Source: Proteobacteria bacterium UBA7415
GTDB taxonomy: Bacteria; Pseudomonadota; Gammaproteobacteria; Arenicellales; Arenicellaceae
Reading direction: 5' to 3'
Assembly (NCBI GenBank): GCA_002470515.1
Contig: DKML01000014.1
Location: forward strand, 6,974 to 70,973
Length of the DNA stretch: 64,000 bases
The notes beneath the pieces were generated by a model. It was not told the origin of the DNA. It ran no database searches and saw only the letters and a program-made list of their open reading frames with translations. Below, piece by piece: positions 1 through 8,472 of this stretch; positions within the stretch are counted from its first letter, which is position 1, and every line of letters begins with the position of its first letter. A program made the translations under genes and the position numbers.

Positions 1-143
1 AGCAAATTGTATTCCCAGAGATCGACTTTGATAAGGTTGACACTCTACGTGGTATGGATGTGACCATTACCACAAGTGCTAAGACTAACGCCGAAGCAGA
101 AGCGTTACTACGAGCATTCAATTTCCCGTTGAGAACTAAATAG
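1..143 (+). CDS. rplE: 50S ribosomal protein L5, C-terminal part (cut by window edge)
   Basis: Reading from base 3, the first 141 bases encode the last 46 residues of L5, ending in the family's usual [13 protein letters not shown] tail, followed by TAG. L5 binds 5S rRNA in the central protuberance of the large subunit. The motif [11 protein letters not shown] is the conserved L5 C-terminal strand. Only the 3' end is present because the gene starts outside the window. It lies 36 bp upstream of rpsN in standard spc operon order. Confidence 0.93.
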   Translation, partial: QIVFPEIDFDKVDTLRGMDVTITTSAKTNAEAEALLRAFNFPLRTK

Positions 144-179
144 TTCGTTCTTAACCATTTAATAGAGAAAGCATACGTT

Positions 180-485
180 ATGGCTAAAAAATCGATGGTA
201 GCTCGCGAAGTTAAGCGAGACAAACTAAACAAGCGTTTTCAAGCTCGTCGCGACGAATTACGCGCGGTGATCGCTGACCCAGAAGCTGAGTACGATGGCA
301 AATGGGAAGCAATGATGGCGTTACAAAAGTTGCCAAGGGACTCGGGTAAAACTCGTCAACGTAATCGTTGCGCGTTAACTGGACGTCCACATGGTTTCTA
401 TCGCAAGTTTGGCTTGAGTCGTAATAAGCTAAGAGAAGTTATTTTAAAGGGCCAAGCGCCCGGTGTTGTTAAGTCGAGCTGGTAG
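180..485 (+). CDS. rpsN: 30S ribosomal protein S14
   Basis: This 101-residue protein matches the long, zinc-free S14 typical of proteobacteria. It begins MAKKSMVAREVKR and carries the conserved RNRCALTGRPHGFYRKFGLSR segment (about residues 60-80), which contacts 16S rRNA in the head of the small subunit. The CxxC pair of the short zinc-binding form is absent. The gene lies between rplE and rpsH, 60 bp before the latter, and is cotranscribed in the spc operon. Confidence 0.97.
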   Translation: MAKKSMVAREVKRDKLNKRFQARRDELRAVIADPEAEYDGKWEAMMALQKLPRDSGKTRQRNRCALTGRPHGFYRKFGLSRNKLREVILKGQAPGVVKSSW

Positions 486-545
486 TTTTAGAACTTAAGC
501 GATGTTTAACAATTAACAAGTAGTTAGAAAGAACGGTACACCACC

Positions 546-938
546 ATGATGACAGATCCAATAGCGGATTTATTGACTAGAATTCGTAACGCACACCACG
601 CAGAGAAATTGTCTTTGACCATGCCTGGTTCAAAGATTAAGCACGCAATTGCGAAAGTGTTGCAAGATGAAGGCTATATCGAAGGCTTTGACCTGGATGA
701 ACTTGACGGCAAACCAGCCATCACTATCCAGCTTAAGTATTACGAAGGATCGCCGGTAATCGAAAACATAAAGCGCATCAGTAAGCCTGGCCTCCGGGTA
801 TACAAAAGTGCTGAAGAATTGCCAAGCGTAAATGGCGGCCTAGGTATTGCGATTGTTTCCACAAGTAAAGGAATCATGACCGACCGAGCTGCACGCTCAG
901 CAGGAGTCGGTGGCGAAATATTGTGTAGCGTAAGCTAA
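546..938 (+). CDS. rpsH: 30S ribosomal protein S8
   Basis: This 130-residue protein begins [17 protein letters not shown] and ends in the conserved GGEILCSVS strand of S8, the primary 16S rRNA binder of the platform. In E. coli S8 is also the translational repressor of the spc operon, acting at the rplE start; that site would lie upstream of this window. Two adjacent ATG codons (546 and 549) could each serve as the start. The gene sits 87 bp before rplF. Confidence 0.97.
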   Translation: MMTDPIADLLTRIRNAHHAEKLSLTMPGSKIKHAIAKVLQDEGYIEGFDLDELDGKPAITIQLKYYEGSPVIENIKRISKPGLRVYKSAEELPSVNGGLGIAIVSTSKGIMTDRAARSAGVGGEILCSVS

Positions 939-1025
939 ACGGTATTCGTTACTGAATATAAATTAAGTAAGCTGCGACGTATCTAACTAGATACATCAAC
1001 ACGCTGCATTAATAGAGAGAATTGT

Positions 1026-1559
1026 ATGTCTAGAATAGCAAACGCACCTATTGCTCTGCCAAGTGGAGTAGAGGTCGCGATTAATGACCAAGAGGTCAAA
1101 GTTAAAGGCGCCAAAGGCGAGCTAGTGTGGAACGTCCACGAGCTTGTTTCGGTTAAACAGGAAGACGCTGAACTTAAAGTATCAGCTAACGTAACCAACC
1201 AACAAGCCATAGCTTTAGCCGGTACTACTCGTGCTTTGGTTAACAACATGGTTACTGGTGTAACCGATGGTTTCGAGCGCCGCTTGAACATCGTAGGTGT
1301 TGGTTATCGTGCACAAGCTCAAGGTCAGGTCTTAAATCTAACTTTGGGTTTCTCACACCCTGTCAATTACAACGTTCCTGAAGGCATTAAGGTCGAGACT
1401 CCAAGTAACACAGAAATTATTGTTACTGGCATCGACAAGCAAAGCGTTGGTCAAGTCGCAGCTGAGATTAGAGCGTATCGTAAACCTGAACCTTATAAAG
1501 GTAAGGGCGTTCGGTATTCTGATGAACATGTTGTTCGTAAGCAAGCTAAGAAGAAATAA
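1026..1559 (+). CDS. rplF: 50S ribosomal protein L6
   Basis: The 177-residue length is normal for L6. The N-terminal half starts [15 protein letters not shown]. The C-terminal half holds the conserved [19 protein letters not shown] signature near residues 150-168, which lies near the sarcin-ricin loop and the GTPase-associated region. A weak purine-rich site (AGAGA) precedes the ATG. It is followed 14 bp later by rplR. Confidence 0.97.
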   Translation: MSRIANAPIALPSGVEVAINDQEVKVKGAKGELVWNVHELVSVKQEDAELKVSANVTNQQAIALAGTTRALVNNMVTGVTDGFERRLNIVGVGYRAQAQGQVLNLTLGFSHPVNYNVPEGIKVETPSNTEIIVTGIDKQSVGQVAAEIRAYRKPEPYKGKGVRYSDEHVVRKQAKKK

Positions 1560-1573
1560 TCGGTAGCACTAAG

Positions 1574-1930
1574 ATGAAAGATAAAAAGCAAGCGCGTATG
1601 CGCCGAGCTAAAAAGCTCAGAGCAAAGATCACTAGACAAGGCGTAAGTCGTCTTTCTGTACATAGAACGTCACAACACATCTATGCGCAGATCATTGACG
1701 AAACGGGCGCCAAAGTATTGGCGGCGACGTCTACTTTAAAGCCTGCACTACGCAAGGATCTTAAAAGCACAAGTAACTGCGATGCAGCTGCCAAGGTAGG
1801 TAAAGAAATTGCCGAACTTGCTAAGCAGGCTGGTATTGAGCAAGTTGCGTTCGATCGTTCTGGTTTTCGTTACCATGGACGTGTAAAAGCCTTAGCAGAT
1901 GCCGCTCGTGAAGCGGGTCTCAAAATATAA
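1574..1930 (+). CDS. rplR: 50S ribosomal protein L18
   Basis: This 118-residue protein has the basic N-terminus [19 protein letters not shown] and the C-terminal [24 protein letters not shown] signature of L18, which together with L5 binds 5S rRNA. Length and ends match the family. It lies between rplF and rpsE with short spacers of 14 and 19 bp. Confidence 0.97.
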   Translation: MKDKKQARMRRAKKLRAKITRQGVSRLSVHRTSQHIYAQIIDETGAKVLAATSTLKPALRKDLKSTSNCDAAAKVGKEIAELAKQAGIEQVAFDRSGFRYHGRVKALADAAREAGLKI

Positions 1931-1949
1931 GAAGCGTCGGAGATAAATT

Positions 1950-2471
1950 ATGGCAGGTCCTAAACGTAATCAACGAGCTGAGCGCGAGCCAGTCGATGAA
2001 AGATTAGAGCAGTTAATTAATGTTCGACGTGTAGCTAAAGTAGTAAAAGGCGGACGTATATTTGGCTTCAGTGCCTTAACAGTTGTCGGCGACGGCAAAG
2101 GTACGATTGGTATAGGTCGTGGTAAGTCTAAGGAAGTCCCTCTAGCTGTTTCTAAAGCTATGGATTCAGGTCGTCGTGAAATGAAGAAGATTCATTTGGT
2201 AAACGGCACTTTGCAATACCCTGTAGTGGCGACACATGCCGGCTCTACTGTTGTAATGCGTCCTGCTTCTGAAGGTACTGGAATTATCGCTGGTGGTACA
2301 ATGCGCGCTGTTTTCGAAGCCGCTGGTGTCACAGACGTACTAGCGAAATGTATTGGTTCTACTAACCCAGTAAACGTGGTTAGAGCAACGATCAAAGGCT
2401 TGCGTTCAATAAATAGCCCAGAATCTGTTGCAGCTAAGCGTGGTAAGTCGGTAAGCGACATCACTAGTTAG
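1950..2471 (+). CDS. rpsE: 30S ribosomal protein S5
   Basis: This 173-residue S5 has the double-stranded-RNA-binding-like N-terminal domain with the [18 protein letters not shown] motif (about residues 32-49) and the C-terminal [19 protein letters not shown] segment. S5 lies at the mRNA entry channel and affects decoding accuracy. A GGAGAT Shine-Dalgarno-like site precedes the ATG. rpmD follows after 76 bp. Confidence 0.97.
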   Translation: MAGPKRNQRAEREPVDERLEQLINVRRVAKVVKGGRIFGFSALTVVGDGKGTIGIGRGKSKEVPLAVSKAMDSGRREMKKIHLVNGTLQYPVVATHAGSTVVMRPASEGTGIIAGGTMRAVFEAAGVTDVLAKCIGSTNPVNVVRATIKGLRSINSPESVAAKRGKSVSDITS

Positions 2472-2547
2472 TTCCAAGTTATTACATTCGAGTTATTGGC
2501 TCCCAGTTAGTTAAAGTTAGATCGTTCGTTGAAACGGGTATAAAAAA

Positions 2548-2736
2548 ATGGCTAAAGAAAAAATGTTGAGAGTTACTTTGGTAAAAAGTATGTTCGGCCG
2601 CGGCAAGAAGCACATGGCTTGTGTTAAAGGCTTAGGCTTGCGTCGTATGCACCATACTGTTGAAGTAATCGACACCCCCGAGAATCGTGGGATGGTAAAC
2701 AAAGTGGCTTATCTCCTAAAGTGGGAAGAAGTCTAA
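2548..2736 (+). CDS. rpmD: 50S ribosomal protein L30
   Basis: This 62-residue protein matches the small L30 family, with the motif [14 protein letters not shown] near the start and [12 protein letters not shown] (about residues 30-41) in the middle. It binds 23S rRNA. It is placed between rpsE and rplO as in all gammaproteobacterial spc operons. No strong Shine-Dalgarno sequence is visible, so it may be translated by coupling or from an A-rich site. Confidence 0.96.
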   Translation: MAKEKMLRVTLVKSMFGRGKKHMACVKGLGLRRMHHTVEVIDTPENRGMVNKVAYLLKWEEV

Positions 2737-2783
2737 ATTGAGTTGTCTTTAAGACGACTTATTAAAAGATTTAGAGGTTAAAA

Positions 2784-3218
2784 ATGCGATTAAATACGAT
2801 TAAACCAGCAGAAGGCTCGAAACACGCTCGTAAGCGCGTAGGTCGAGGAATCGGTTCTGGTACTGGCAAAACTGCTGGTCGTGGCCATAAAGGTCAAAAA
2901 TCTCGTACTGGCGGTAAGATCCGTATCGGTTTTGAAGGTGGACAAATGCCTTTCCAAATGCGTTTGCCGAAGCGTGGCTTTAGCTCAAACATTGGTCGCG
3001 CTACAGTTCAAGTTCGTTTGCACGAACTAGATCTAGTTGAAGGCAACGTTGTTGATTTGTTAACTCTACGTGAAGCCGGTCTTATGAAGACAGTTCACAC
3101 ACGTGCGAAGATCATGTTGTCTGGTGAAATCACTAAGGCGGTTACGGTTAGTGGCGTTGGAGTGACTAAAGGTGCTCAAGCGGCTATTGAAGCGGCTGGC
3201 GGCAAGATTGAAAGTTAA
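2784..3218 (+). CDS. rplO: 50S ribosomal protein L15
   Basis: This 144-residue protein has the glycine- and arginine-rich extended N-terminus ([20 protein letters not shown], about residues 17-36) that threads into 23S rRNA, then a globular C-terminal domain. AGAGG precedes the ATG. The gene lies directly upstream of secY, the conserved arrangement that couples ribosome and translocon synthesis. Confidence 0.97.
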   Translation: MRLNTIKPAEGSKHARKRVGRGIGSGTGKTAGRGHKGQKSRTGGKIRIGFEGGQMPFQMRLPKRGFSSNIGRATVQVRLHELDLVEGNVVDLLTLREAGLMKTVHTRAKIMLSGEITKAVTVSGVGVTKGAQAAIEAAGGKIES

Positions 3219-3286
3219 GTATTGATCTTTACTGAATACTCTCTTACTAGCAATTGACCATTAAAGAACCACACGGCTAAAACAAC

Positions 3287-4645
3287 ATGGCACGCGAACA
3301 AGCAATGGCCCTAGCAGGGTCTGGAAAACTAAAAGAACTCTGGTTACGAATAGGTTTCGTGCTGGGTGCTTTTATTGTTTTCCGAATCGGCAGTCACATT
3401 CCTGTTCCAGGAGTGGATCCTATCCAAGTTGCTGCTCTTTTTGAGCAAACTCGGGGTTCTATTCTTGATGTGTTGAATATGTTCTCTGGTGGAGCGTTGT
3501 CGCGTTTGTCGGTAATGGCCTTGGGCGTAATGCCTTATATATCTGCCTCTATTATTATGCAGATGTTAACGGCTGTTGAGCCTCGTCTTAAGCAGATTAA
3601 AGCTGAAGGCGAATCAGGACGTCGTAAGATCCAAAAGTGGACTCGTTACGCTGCTGTTGTATTAGCAACATTCCAAGGCTTGGGTATTGCCAGCGCGGTA
3701 CAGGCTCAGTCTGTAAACGGCGCGCCGGTTGTCTTGATCTCTGGATTTCAGTTCACCATTGTTTGTGTACTCGCCTTAGTTGCTGGAACAATGTTTTTGG
3801 TATGGTTAGGCGAGCAGATTACCGATCGTGGAATCGGTAACGGTATGTCACTGATCATTTTCGCAGGTATCGTTGCTGGATTACCTAGCGCGGTCGCGGG
3901 CACATTCGAGCTAGCGTCAAGCGGTGAGTTTTCGCCCTTGTTTGTCTTTCTTCTAATGGTCGCGGTAATCGTCGTAACGTTTTTTGTAGTGTTTGTAGAA
4001 CGCGGACAACGTCGATTAACCGTTAACTATGCTCGTCAACAGCGTGGTAATCAGGTTATGCAAGCGCCTGCAAGTTACTTCCCGCTCAAAATGAATATGG
4101 CTGGCGTAATCCCACCCATATTTGCTTCTAGTATTATTTTGTTCCCAGCGAGTCTTGTTGGCTTCTTTGGAAGTGAGTCTGCTGGTGGCGTTGCTGGTTT
4201 CCTTCGCGATATTTCAACGAAGATGCAGCCTGGTGAGTTGGTGTATACGTTTGTCTATATAGGCATGATTTTGTTTTTCGCTTTCTTCTACACTGCGCTT
4301 ACTTTTGATCCAAAAGAAATTGCTGAAAACTTGAAGAAGCAAGGAGCCTTTGTGCCTGGTATTAGACCTGGTCAACAAACGGCTCGTTATATTGATGGGG
4401 TTGTATCTAAACTGACTTTGGTTGGTGCGATCTACTTGGCCGTTGTTTGTTTGCTGCCAGAGTTATTGATCGTCAATTACAACGTACCCTTCTATTTCGG
4501 TGGTACTTCTTTGCTCATTATCGTGGTTGTGATTATGGATCTTATGGGACAAGTTCAGTCGCACTTGATGTCACAGCAATACGATAGCTTGATGAAGAAA
4601 ACCAATTTGACCGGTAAATCAACGGGGCGTAAGCGTCGTCGTTAA
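3287..4645 (+). CDS. secY: Preprotein translocase channel subunit SecY
   Basis: This 452-residue polytopic membrane protein has the ten hydrophobic segments expected of SecY, the channel of the SecYEG translocon. Conserved pieces include [13 protein letters not shown] at the first segment, [28 protein letters not shown] in the large cytoplasmic loop, and [11 protein letters not shown] near residue 365. The C-tail ends in a basic STGRKRRR. It is the last large gene of the spc operon, followed by rpmJ 51 bp downstream. Its partner secA is also in this window at 54023-56707. Confidence 0.97.
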   Translation: MAREQAMALAGSGKLKELWLRIGFVLGAFIVFRIGSHIPVPGVDPIQVAALFEQTRGSILDVLNMFSGGALSRLSVMALGVMPYISASIIMQMLTAVEPRLKQIKAEGESGRRKIQKWTRYAAVVLATFQGLGIASAVQAQSVNGAPVVLISGFQFTIVCVLALVAGTMFLVWLGEQITDRGIGNGMSLIIFAGIVAGLPSAVAGTFELASSGEFSPLFVFLLMVAVIVVTFFVVFVERGQRRLTVNYARQQRGNQVMQAPASYFPLKMNMAGVIPPIFASSIILFPASLVGFFGSESAGGVAGFLRDISTKMQPGELVYTFVYIGMILFFAFFYTALTFDPKEIAENLKKQGAFVPGIRPGQQTARYIDGVVSKLTLVGAIYLAVVCLLPELLIVNYNVPFYFGGTSLLIIVVVIMDLMGQVQSHLMSQQYDSLMKKTNLTGKSTGRKRRR

Positions 4646-4696
4646 GTTCACGTAAGAAGTTCACGCAACAATTAATTATGCGTGTAGAGGAATATC

Positions 4697-4810
4697 ATGA
4701 AAGTAAGAGCTTCAGTAAAGAAAATCTGCAGAAACTGTAAGGTAGTTCGTCGTAAGGGCGTAGTGCGCATCATTTGTACTGAGCCGCGCCATAAGCAGCG
4801 CCAAGGCTAA
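4697..4810 (+). CDS. rpmJ: 50S ribosomal protein L36
   Basis: A 37-residue reading frame begins [15 protein letters not shown] and ends in [11 protein letters not shown], a complete L36. Two cysteines (11 and 14), a third (Cys27) and His32 form the CxxC-C-H zinc site of the zinc-binding paralogue. TAGAGGA about 10 bp upstream of the ATG is a good ribosome binding site. Its place between secY and rpsM is the standard one. It is easily missed because of its size. Confidence 0.96.
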   Translation: MKVRASVKKICRNCKVVRRKGVVRIICTEPRHKQRQG

Positions 4811-4982
4811 TTTCCATAGAGTTTTTAATACAGAAATAGTAGTGCTAATCGGTTGATTTATTGCGGTTTAGCTATTATCCTAGCGCGCCTTTTGACGTGA
4901 CAGATAAAGCGTTGAATTGAAAATAAACACTTGTTAGCTTTCCAGTTAATAGAAGAATAGAGAACGCATTCGGAGACACCAC

Positions 4983-5339
4983 GTGGCACGTATTGCAGGT
5001 ATTAACTTACCCACACAAAAACACATCGAAATCGCCTTAACGTCGATTTACGGTATCGGTAAGACACGCTCACAAGCAATCTGTGACGCGGCTGGCATTG
5101 AGCGCACTGTTAAAGTGAGCGCATTGACTGAGCCGGACGCAGAGAAGCTTCGTCAAGAAGTCGCTAAGTTTTTGGTAGAGGGCGATTTACGTCGAGAAGT
5201 CTCGATGAACATTAAACGTTTGATGGATCTCGGTTGTTTCCGCGGTTTACGTCATCGTCGCGGACTGCCATTGCGTGGTCAACGTACTAAAACAAATGCG
5301 CGAACTCGTAAAGGTCCTCGCAAACCTATTCGCAAATAA
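4983..5339 (+). CDS. rpsM: 30S ribosomal protein S13 (GTG start)
   Basis: This 118-residue S13 starts at a GTG codon with the sequence [14 protein letters not shown]. No in-frame ATG would keep this conserved N-terminus, and a CGGAGA site lies 7-8 bases upstream. The C-terminus [21 protein letters not shown] is the tail that reaches the tRNA sites. As first gene of the alpha operon, it is where S4 represses translation in E. coli through an mRNA pseudoknot. I could not recognise that pseudoknot in the 172-bp leader by eye. Confidence 0.97.
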   Translation: MARIAGINLPTQKHIEIALTSIYGIGKTRSQAICDAAGIERTVKVSALTEPDAEKLRQEVAKFLVEGDLRREVSMNIKRLMDLGCFRGLRHRRGLPLRGQRTKTNARTRKGPRKPIRK

Positions 5340-5397
5340 GCACTTATAGTCTGCACAGACTTAAGAAGCTGATAACGTAAATAAAAGAGTATTTGAG

Positions 5398-5787
5398 ATG
5401 GCTAAAACTCCTAGCAAAGCTAAGAAGAAAGTTAAAAAGCATATTGTTGATGGGATCGCACATATCCAAGCGTCCTTCAATAACACTATTGTGACGATCA
5501 GTGATCGCCATGGTAATGCTTTGTGTTGGACAACAGCTGGCGGATCTGGTTTCCGTGGCTCGCGTAAAAGCACTCCGTTCGCTGCACAGGTTGCAGCTGA
5601 TCGTTGCGGCAAAATGGCGCAAGAGTTCGGCATGAAAAATTTGGAGGTTCGCGTAAAGGGTCCTGGCCCTGGTCGTGAGTCTGCTGTAAGAGCATTAAAC
5701 AACTGCGGATTCGATGTTACTCAGATTACTGATGTAACTCCTATCCCTCATAATGGTTGTCGCCCTTCTAAGAAGCGTCGCGTTTAA
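5398..5787 (+). CDS. rpsK: 30S ribosomal protein S11
   Basis: This 129-residue S11 carries the conserved [18 protein letters not shown] strand (about residues 23-40) and the C-terminal [16 protein letters not shown] tail. S11 forms part of the platform near the mRNA exit. The gene lies between rpsM and rpsD. Its last roughly 25 bases are repeated in slightly altered form just after the stop codon (see the repeat at 5764-5817). Confidence 0.97.
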   Translation: MAKTPSKAKKKVKKHIVDGIAHIQASFNNTIVTISDRHGNALCWTTAGGSGFRGSRKSTPFAAQVAADRCGKMAQEFGMKNLEVRVKGPGPGRESAVRALNNCGFDVTQITDVTPIPHNGCRPSKKRRV

Positions 5788-5817
5788 ACGCATCCTTTCT
5801 AAGAAGTCTCGCGTATA
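5764..5817 (+). repeat. Partial tandem duplication of the rpsK 3' end
   Basis: Bases 5764-5786, which encode the last S11 residues and its stop, recur with a few changes at 5794-5817. Both copies share the core TCTAAGAAG followed by a CTCGCGT-like or GTCGCGT tail. The second copy is noncoding and lies in the rpsK-rpsD spacer. The simplest reading is a short slippage duplication, offset by about 30 bp, that has since drifted. Confidence 0.6.
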
Positions 5818-5823
5818 GCCCGT

Positions 5824-5852
5824 TCGAGGGGATGTAGTCTACATCGCCTCGA
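5824..5852 (+). promoter_or_regulatory. Hairpin in the rpsK-rpsD spacer
   Basis: Arms TCGAGG (5824-5829) plus GATGT (5831-5835) pair with ACATC (5841-5845) plus CCTCGA (5847-5852). The result is 11 pairs with one internal G-G mismatch and a five-base loop, AGTCT. No T-run follows, so it is not a standard terminator. It ends 29 bases before the rpsD start. It could be an RNA processing or stability element, or a binding site for S4, the known autoregulator of this operon; that role is inference. Confidence 0.55.
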
Positions 5853-5881
5853 GAGCAACAATAAAAGACTAGAGATTAATC

Positions 5882-6505
5882 ATGGCAAGATATATTGGCC
5901 CCACCTGTAAACTCGCACGTCGCGAAGGTACAGATCTGTTTTTGAAGAGCCCGGCTCGTTCATTAGAATCTAAATGTAAGATCGATAAGGTTCCTGGACA
6001 AAACGCCCAAGGTCGTCGACCACGTACCACCGTTTATGGTACTCAGTTACGCGAAAAGCAAAAGCTTCGTCGTATGTACGGCGTATTAGAGAAGAAATTC
6101 CGTGCGTATTACGCACAAGCAGCTCGCGGTAAAAGTGCGACTGGTGAAACTCTTCTTACGCTACTTGAGTCGCGCCTAGATAACGTTGTTTATCGTATGG
6201 GTTTCGCTGTTACTCGTGCAGAAGCTAGACAGCTTGTAAGTCACAAGTCGATTAAAGTTAACGGCAAGATTGTAAACGTTCCTTCGTTTCACGTTTCGCC
6301 TGGTGATGAGATCGAGATTCGCGACAAAGCTAAAAAGCAACTTCGAATTGGTGCAGCTCTAGAAATTGCAGAGCAAATCGGTTTCCCTGATTGGATCAAT
6401 GTTGATCGCGGTTCTAAGAAAGGCGTATTTAAGGCCTATCCTGAGCGCAGCGAACTTTCAGCTGATATCCAAGAATCACTTGTTGTTGCACTTTACTCTA
6501 AGTAA
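5882..6505 (+). CDS. rpsD: 30S ribosomal protein S4
   Basis: This 207-residue S4 starts [19 protein letters not shown] and contains the S4 RNA-binding domain around residues 95-160 ([29 protein letters not shown]). S4 nucleates small-subunit assembly. In E. coli it represses the alpha operon. Its length is usual for gammaproteobacteria. A 94-bp spacer carrying a duplication and a hairpin separates it from rpsK, and 162 bp separate it from rpoA. Confidence 0.97.
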   Translation: MARYIGPTCKLARREGTDLFLKSPARSLESKCKIDKVPGQNAQGRRPRTTVYGTQLREKQKLRRMYGVLEKKFRAYYAQAARGKSATGETLLTLLESRLDNVVYRMGFAVTRAEARQLVSHKSIKVNGKIVNVPSFHVSPGDEIEIRDKAKKQLRIGAALEIAEQIGFPDWINVDRGSKKGVFKAYPERSELSADIQESLVVALYSK

Positions 6506-6626
6506 ACACTGCTAAGTTTTACTTTGTATTTGTAACAAGCGCGCCCAGCGAGGGTGTAAAGAAATAGTCATTCTCGCAAGGCAGTAGTTGGTTTTTGAAG
6601 CCAATTATCAAGTCATATTATTTGTA

Positions 6627-6647
6627 ACGCCCTCATTCATTGGGCGT
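6627..6647 (+). promoter_or_regulatory. Hairpin just upstream of rpoA ribosome binding site
   Basis: ACGCCC (6627-6632) pairs with GGGCGT (6642-6647) around a nine-base loop. It is followed within seven bases by the GGAG Shine-Dalgarno sequence of rpoA. A short A-run follows instead of a T-run, so this is not a terminator. It may affect rpoA translation or mark a processing site; the function is not shown by the sequence. Confidence 0.45.
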
Positions 6648-6667
6648 AAAAATGGAGACAACCTCAA

Positions 6668-7660
6668 ATGTCGGAAACTATTGAACAATTGTTAACCCCT
6701 CGCTTTGTAGACGTTAACACTGAAGACGGTGTTCGCTCTAAAGTCGTTATTGAACCACTTGAGCGTGGTTTTGGGTACACATTAGGTAATGCGTTACGTC
6801 GCATCCTTTTGTCTTGTATTCCTGGATCAGCTATTACTGATGTAAAAATTGATGGTGTACTGCATGAGTATTCTTCAATAGAAGGCGTTCAGGAAGATGT
6901 AATCGATATCCTTTTAAACTTAAAAGGCGTAGCGATTAAGAAAGAATTTGATGAGTCGGTAACACTTACGCTAAGCGCCAATGGCGCTGGCGTACTTACT
7001 GCTGGTGATATCCAGACTGTACAAGATATCGAAATTGCTAACCCAGACCATGTTATTGCGCATCTTTCTAAAGACGCTAAGTTTCACGCCGAGCTAACGG
7101 TTCGAAGCGGTCGTGGTTACCAAGTTTCTGAAGCGCGTAAGTCTGAAACGGAAGATAAAGAAATTGGCTTGATGCAGTTAGATGCAACATACAGCCCTGT
7201 TCTTAAAGTGTCTTACTCAGTTGATGATGCTCGTGTAGAACAGCGTACTGACTTAGATAAGCTAACTTTAAACATTGAAACTAACGGCACTATCGATCCA
7301 GAAGACGCTATTCGTAAAGCGGCGACTGCGTTGAGCCAACAGATTCAAGTGTTTGTTAACCTTGAAGAGATTGCCGCTGTTGCGCAAGAAGATAAAGAAC
7401 CAGAAGTGGATCCTGTCTTGTTACGTCCAGTTGATGAGCTTGAGTTGACTGTTCGTTCAGCCAACTGCTTGAAAGCAGAAAGCATTTATTATATTGGTGA
7501 TTTGGTTCTACGCTCCGAAGTTGAGTTGATGAAGACTCCTAACTTGGGCAAAAAGTCGCTAACCGAAATCAAAGACGTACTCGCGCAGCGCGGATTGTCT
7601 TTGGGTATGCAATTACAGAACTGGCCACCAGCCGCTTTGCGCGTTGATAACGGTCGATAA
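6668..7660 (+). CDS. rpoA: DNA-directed RNA polymerase subunit alpha
   Basis: This 330-residue alpha subunit has the dimerising N-terminal domain (residues 1 to about 235, with [19 protein letters not shown] near 30-50). A linker leads to the C-terminal domain, which contains [20 protein letters not shown] and [17 protein letters not shown], the surface that contacts UP elements and activators. GGAG lies 10 bases before the ATG. It lies between rpsD and rplQ as in all alpha operons. Confidence 0.98.
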   Translation: MSETIEQLLTPRFVDVNTEDGVRSKVVIEPLERGFGYTLGNALRRILLSCIPGSAITDVKIDGVLHEYSSIEGVQEDVIDILLNLKGVAIKKEFDESVTLTLSANGAGVLTAGDIQTVQDIEIANPDHVIAHLSKDAKFHAELTVRSGRGYQVSEARKSETEDKEIGLMQLDATYSPVLKVSYSVDDARVEQRTDLDKLTLNIETNGTIDPEDAIRKAATALSQQIQVFVNLEEIAAVAQEDKEPEVDPVLLRPVDELELTVRSANCLKAESIYYIGDLVLRSEVELMKTPNLGKKSLTEIKDVLAQRGLSLGMQLQNWPPAALRVDNGR

Positions 7661-7687
7661 GAACATAAAAGTTAAGGGTTTTTTCTC

Positions 7688-8110
7688 ATGAGACATAGAA
7701 AATCAGGTCGTCAACTCAATAGAAATTCGAGCCATCGTCAAGCCATGTTCAAAAACATGGCAGTGTCGTTGTTCGAACACGAGCAGATTAAGACGACAGT
7801 TCCAAAGGCTAAAGAATTAAGAATGCTCACTGAGCCTCTGATCACTTTGGCTAAAGAGCCAACTTTGGCAAACAAAAGAATAGCAATTGCTAAGTTAGGC
7901 AACCGCGACATCGTTGCTAAGTTGTTCGACGAGATCGCTGTACGCATGAAAGATCGACCAGGCGGTTACACTCGCATACTTAAATGCGGTAATCGTGCAG
8001 GCGACAATGCTCCAATGGCTTATGTTCAATTAGTAGATTTCGATTTGGATGCTCACGCAGCTCTTTTTGAAGGTGCCGACGATGAGTTTCTAGAAGAAGC
8101 ACAAGCCTAA
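7688..8110 (+). CDS. rplQ: 50S ribosomal protein L17
   Basis: This 140-residue protein begins [20 protein letters not shown], the near-invariant L17 N-terminus. It has the [23 protein letters not shown] block around residues 77-99. The C-terminus is acidic ([13 protein letters not shown]), as in several gammaproteobacteria. It is the last gene of the alpha operon and is followed by a strong terminator at 8189-8212. Confidence 0.97.
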   Translation: MRHRKSGRQLNRNSSHRQAMFKNMAVSLFEHEQIKTTVPKAKELRMLTEPLITLAKEPTLANKRIAIAKLGNRDIVAKLFDEIAVRMKDRPGGYTRILKCGNRAGDNAPMAYVQLVDFDLDAHAALFEGADDEFLEEAQA

Positions 8111-8188
8111 GTTTAGCTTAGTGCAAACTTAAGTAGTTTAGAGTATCGGTTAGCGCAAAGAAGACACTTCCTTGGCCAGCCAACTAAG

Positions 8189-8212
8189 AAGCCCGCGATT
8201 GCGGGCTTTTTT
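8189..8212 (+). terminator. Rho-independent terminator of the alpha operon
   Basis: GCCCGC (8191-8196) pairs with GCGGGC (8201-8206) around a GATT tetraloop, flanked by AA on the left and followed by six T residues. This is a textbook intrinsic terminator 80 bases after the rplQ stop codon. Confidence 0.93.
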
Positions 8213-8270
8213 GTGCCTGCCTAAATGCCAAATGGTGTGAGCAACAGTTGAATAATTGTGTAAACGCAGC

Positions 8271-8298
8271 TTGAAGTGCAGGGACAGTAACGTATAAG
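8271..8298 (+). promoter_or_regulatory. Candidate sigma-70 promoter
   Basis: TTGAAG (8271-8276) and TATAAG (8293-8298) are separated by 16 bases, a fair match to the -35 and -10 consensus. Transcription would start near 8305 and give a leader of about 165 bases before the glutamate-synthase-like gene. Confidence 0.4.
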
Positions 8299-8472
8299 GT
8301 AATCCACAACATATTTGTAAGGTAATAGGGGCAATTCCTGTCTCTATACCTGTAGTGCGGCTTTCTATTATATGTTTGGGTTATCGCACAGAATAAGAAC
8401 TGGACGAGTTGGGCGTTAGCTTTCTCAAATACTACGCCAGTCATAAACAGTAGAACTATCAAAGGATCAATC

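Larger units (their letters stand above)
8111..8472. other. Intergenic region between rplQ and the glutamate-synthase-like gene
   Basis: The left part holds the alpha operon terminator. The remaining 260 bp hold a candidate promoter at 8271-8298 and the ribosome binding site AAAGGA at 8460-8465 for the next gene. I find no convincing coding frame: the one reverse frame here overlaps the terminator and has no family features. Confidence 0.6.

Noticed and set aside
4811-4982. E. coli-type alpha operon pseudoknot before rpsM
   Set aside because: The GTG start is consistent with it, but I could not assemble the nested helices by eye, so no feature was called.
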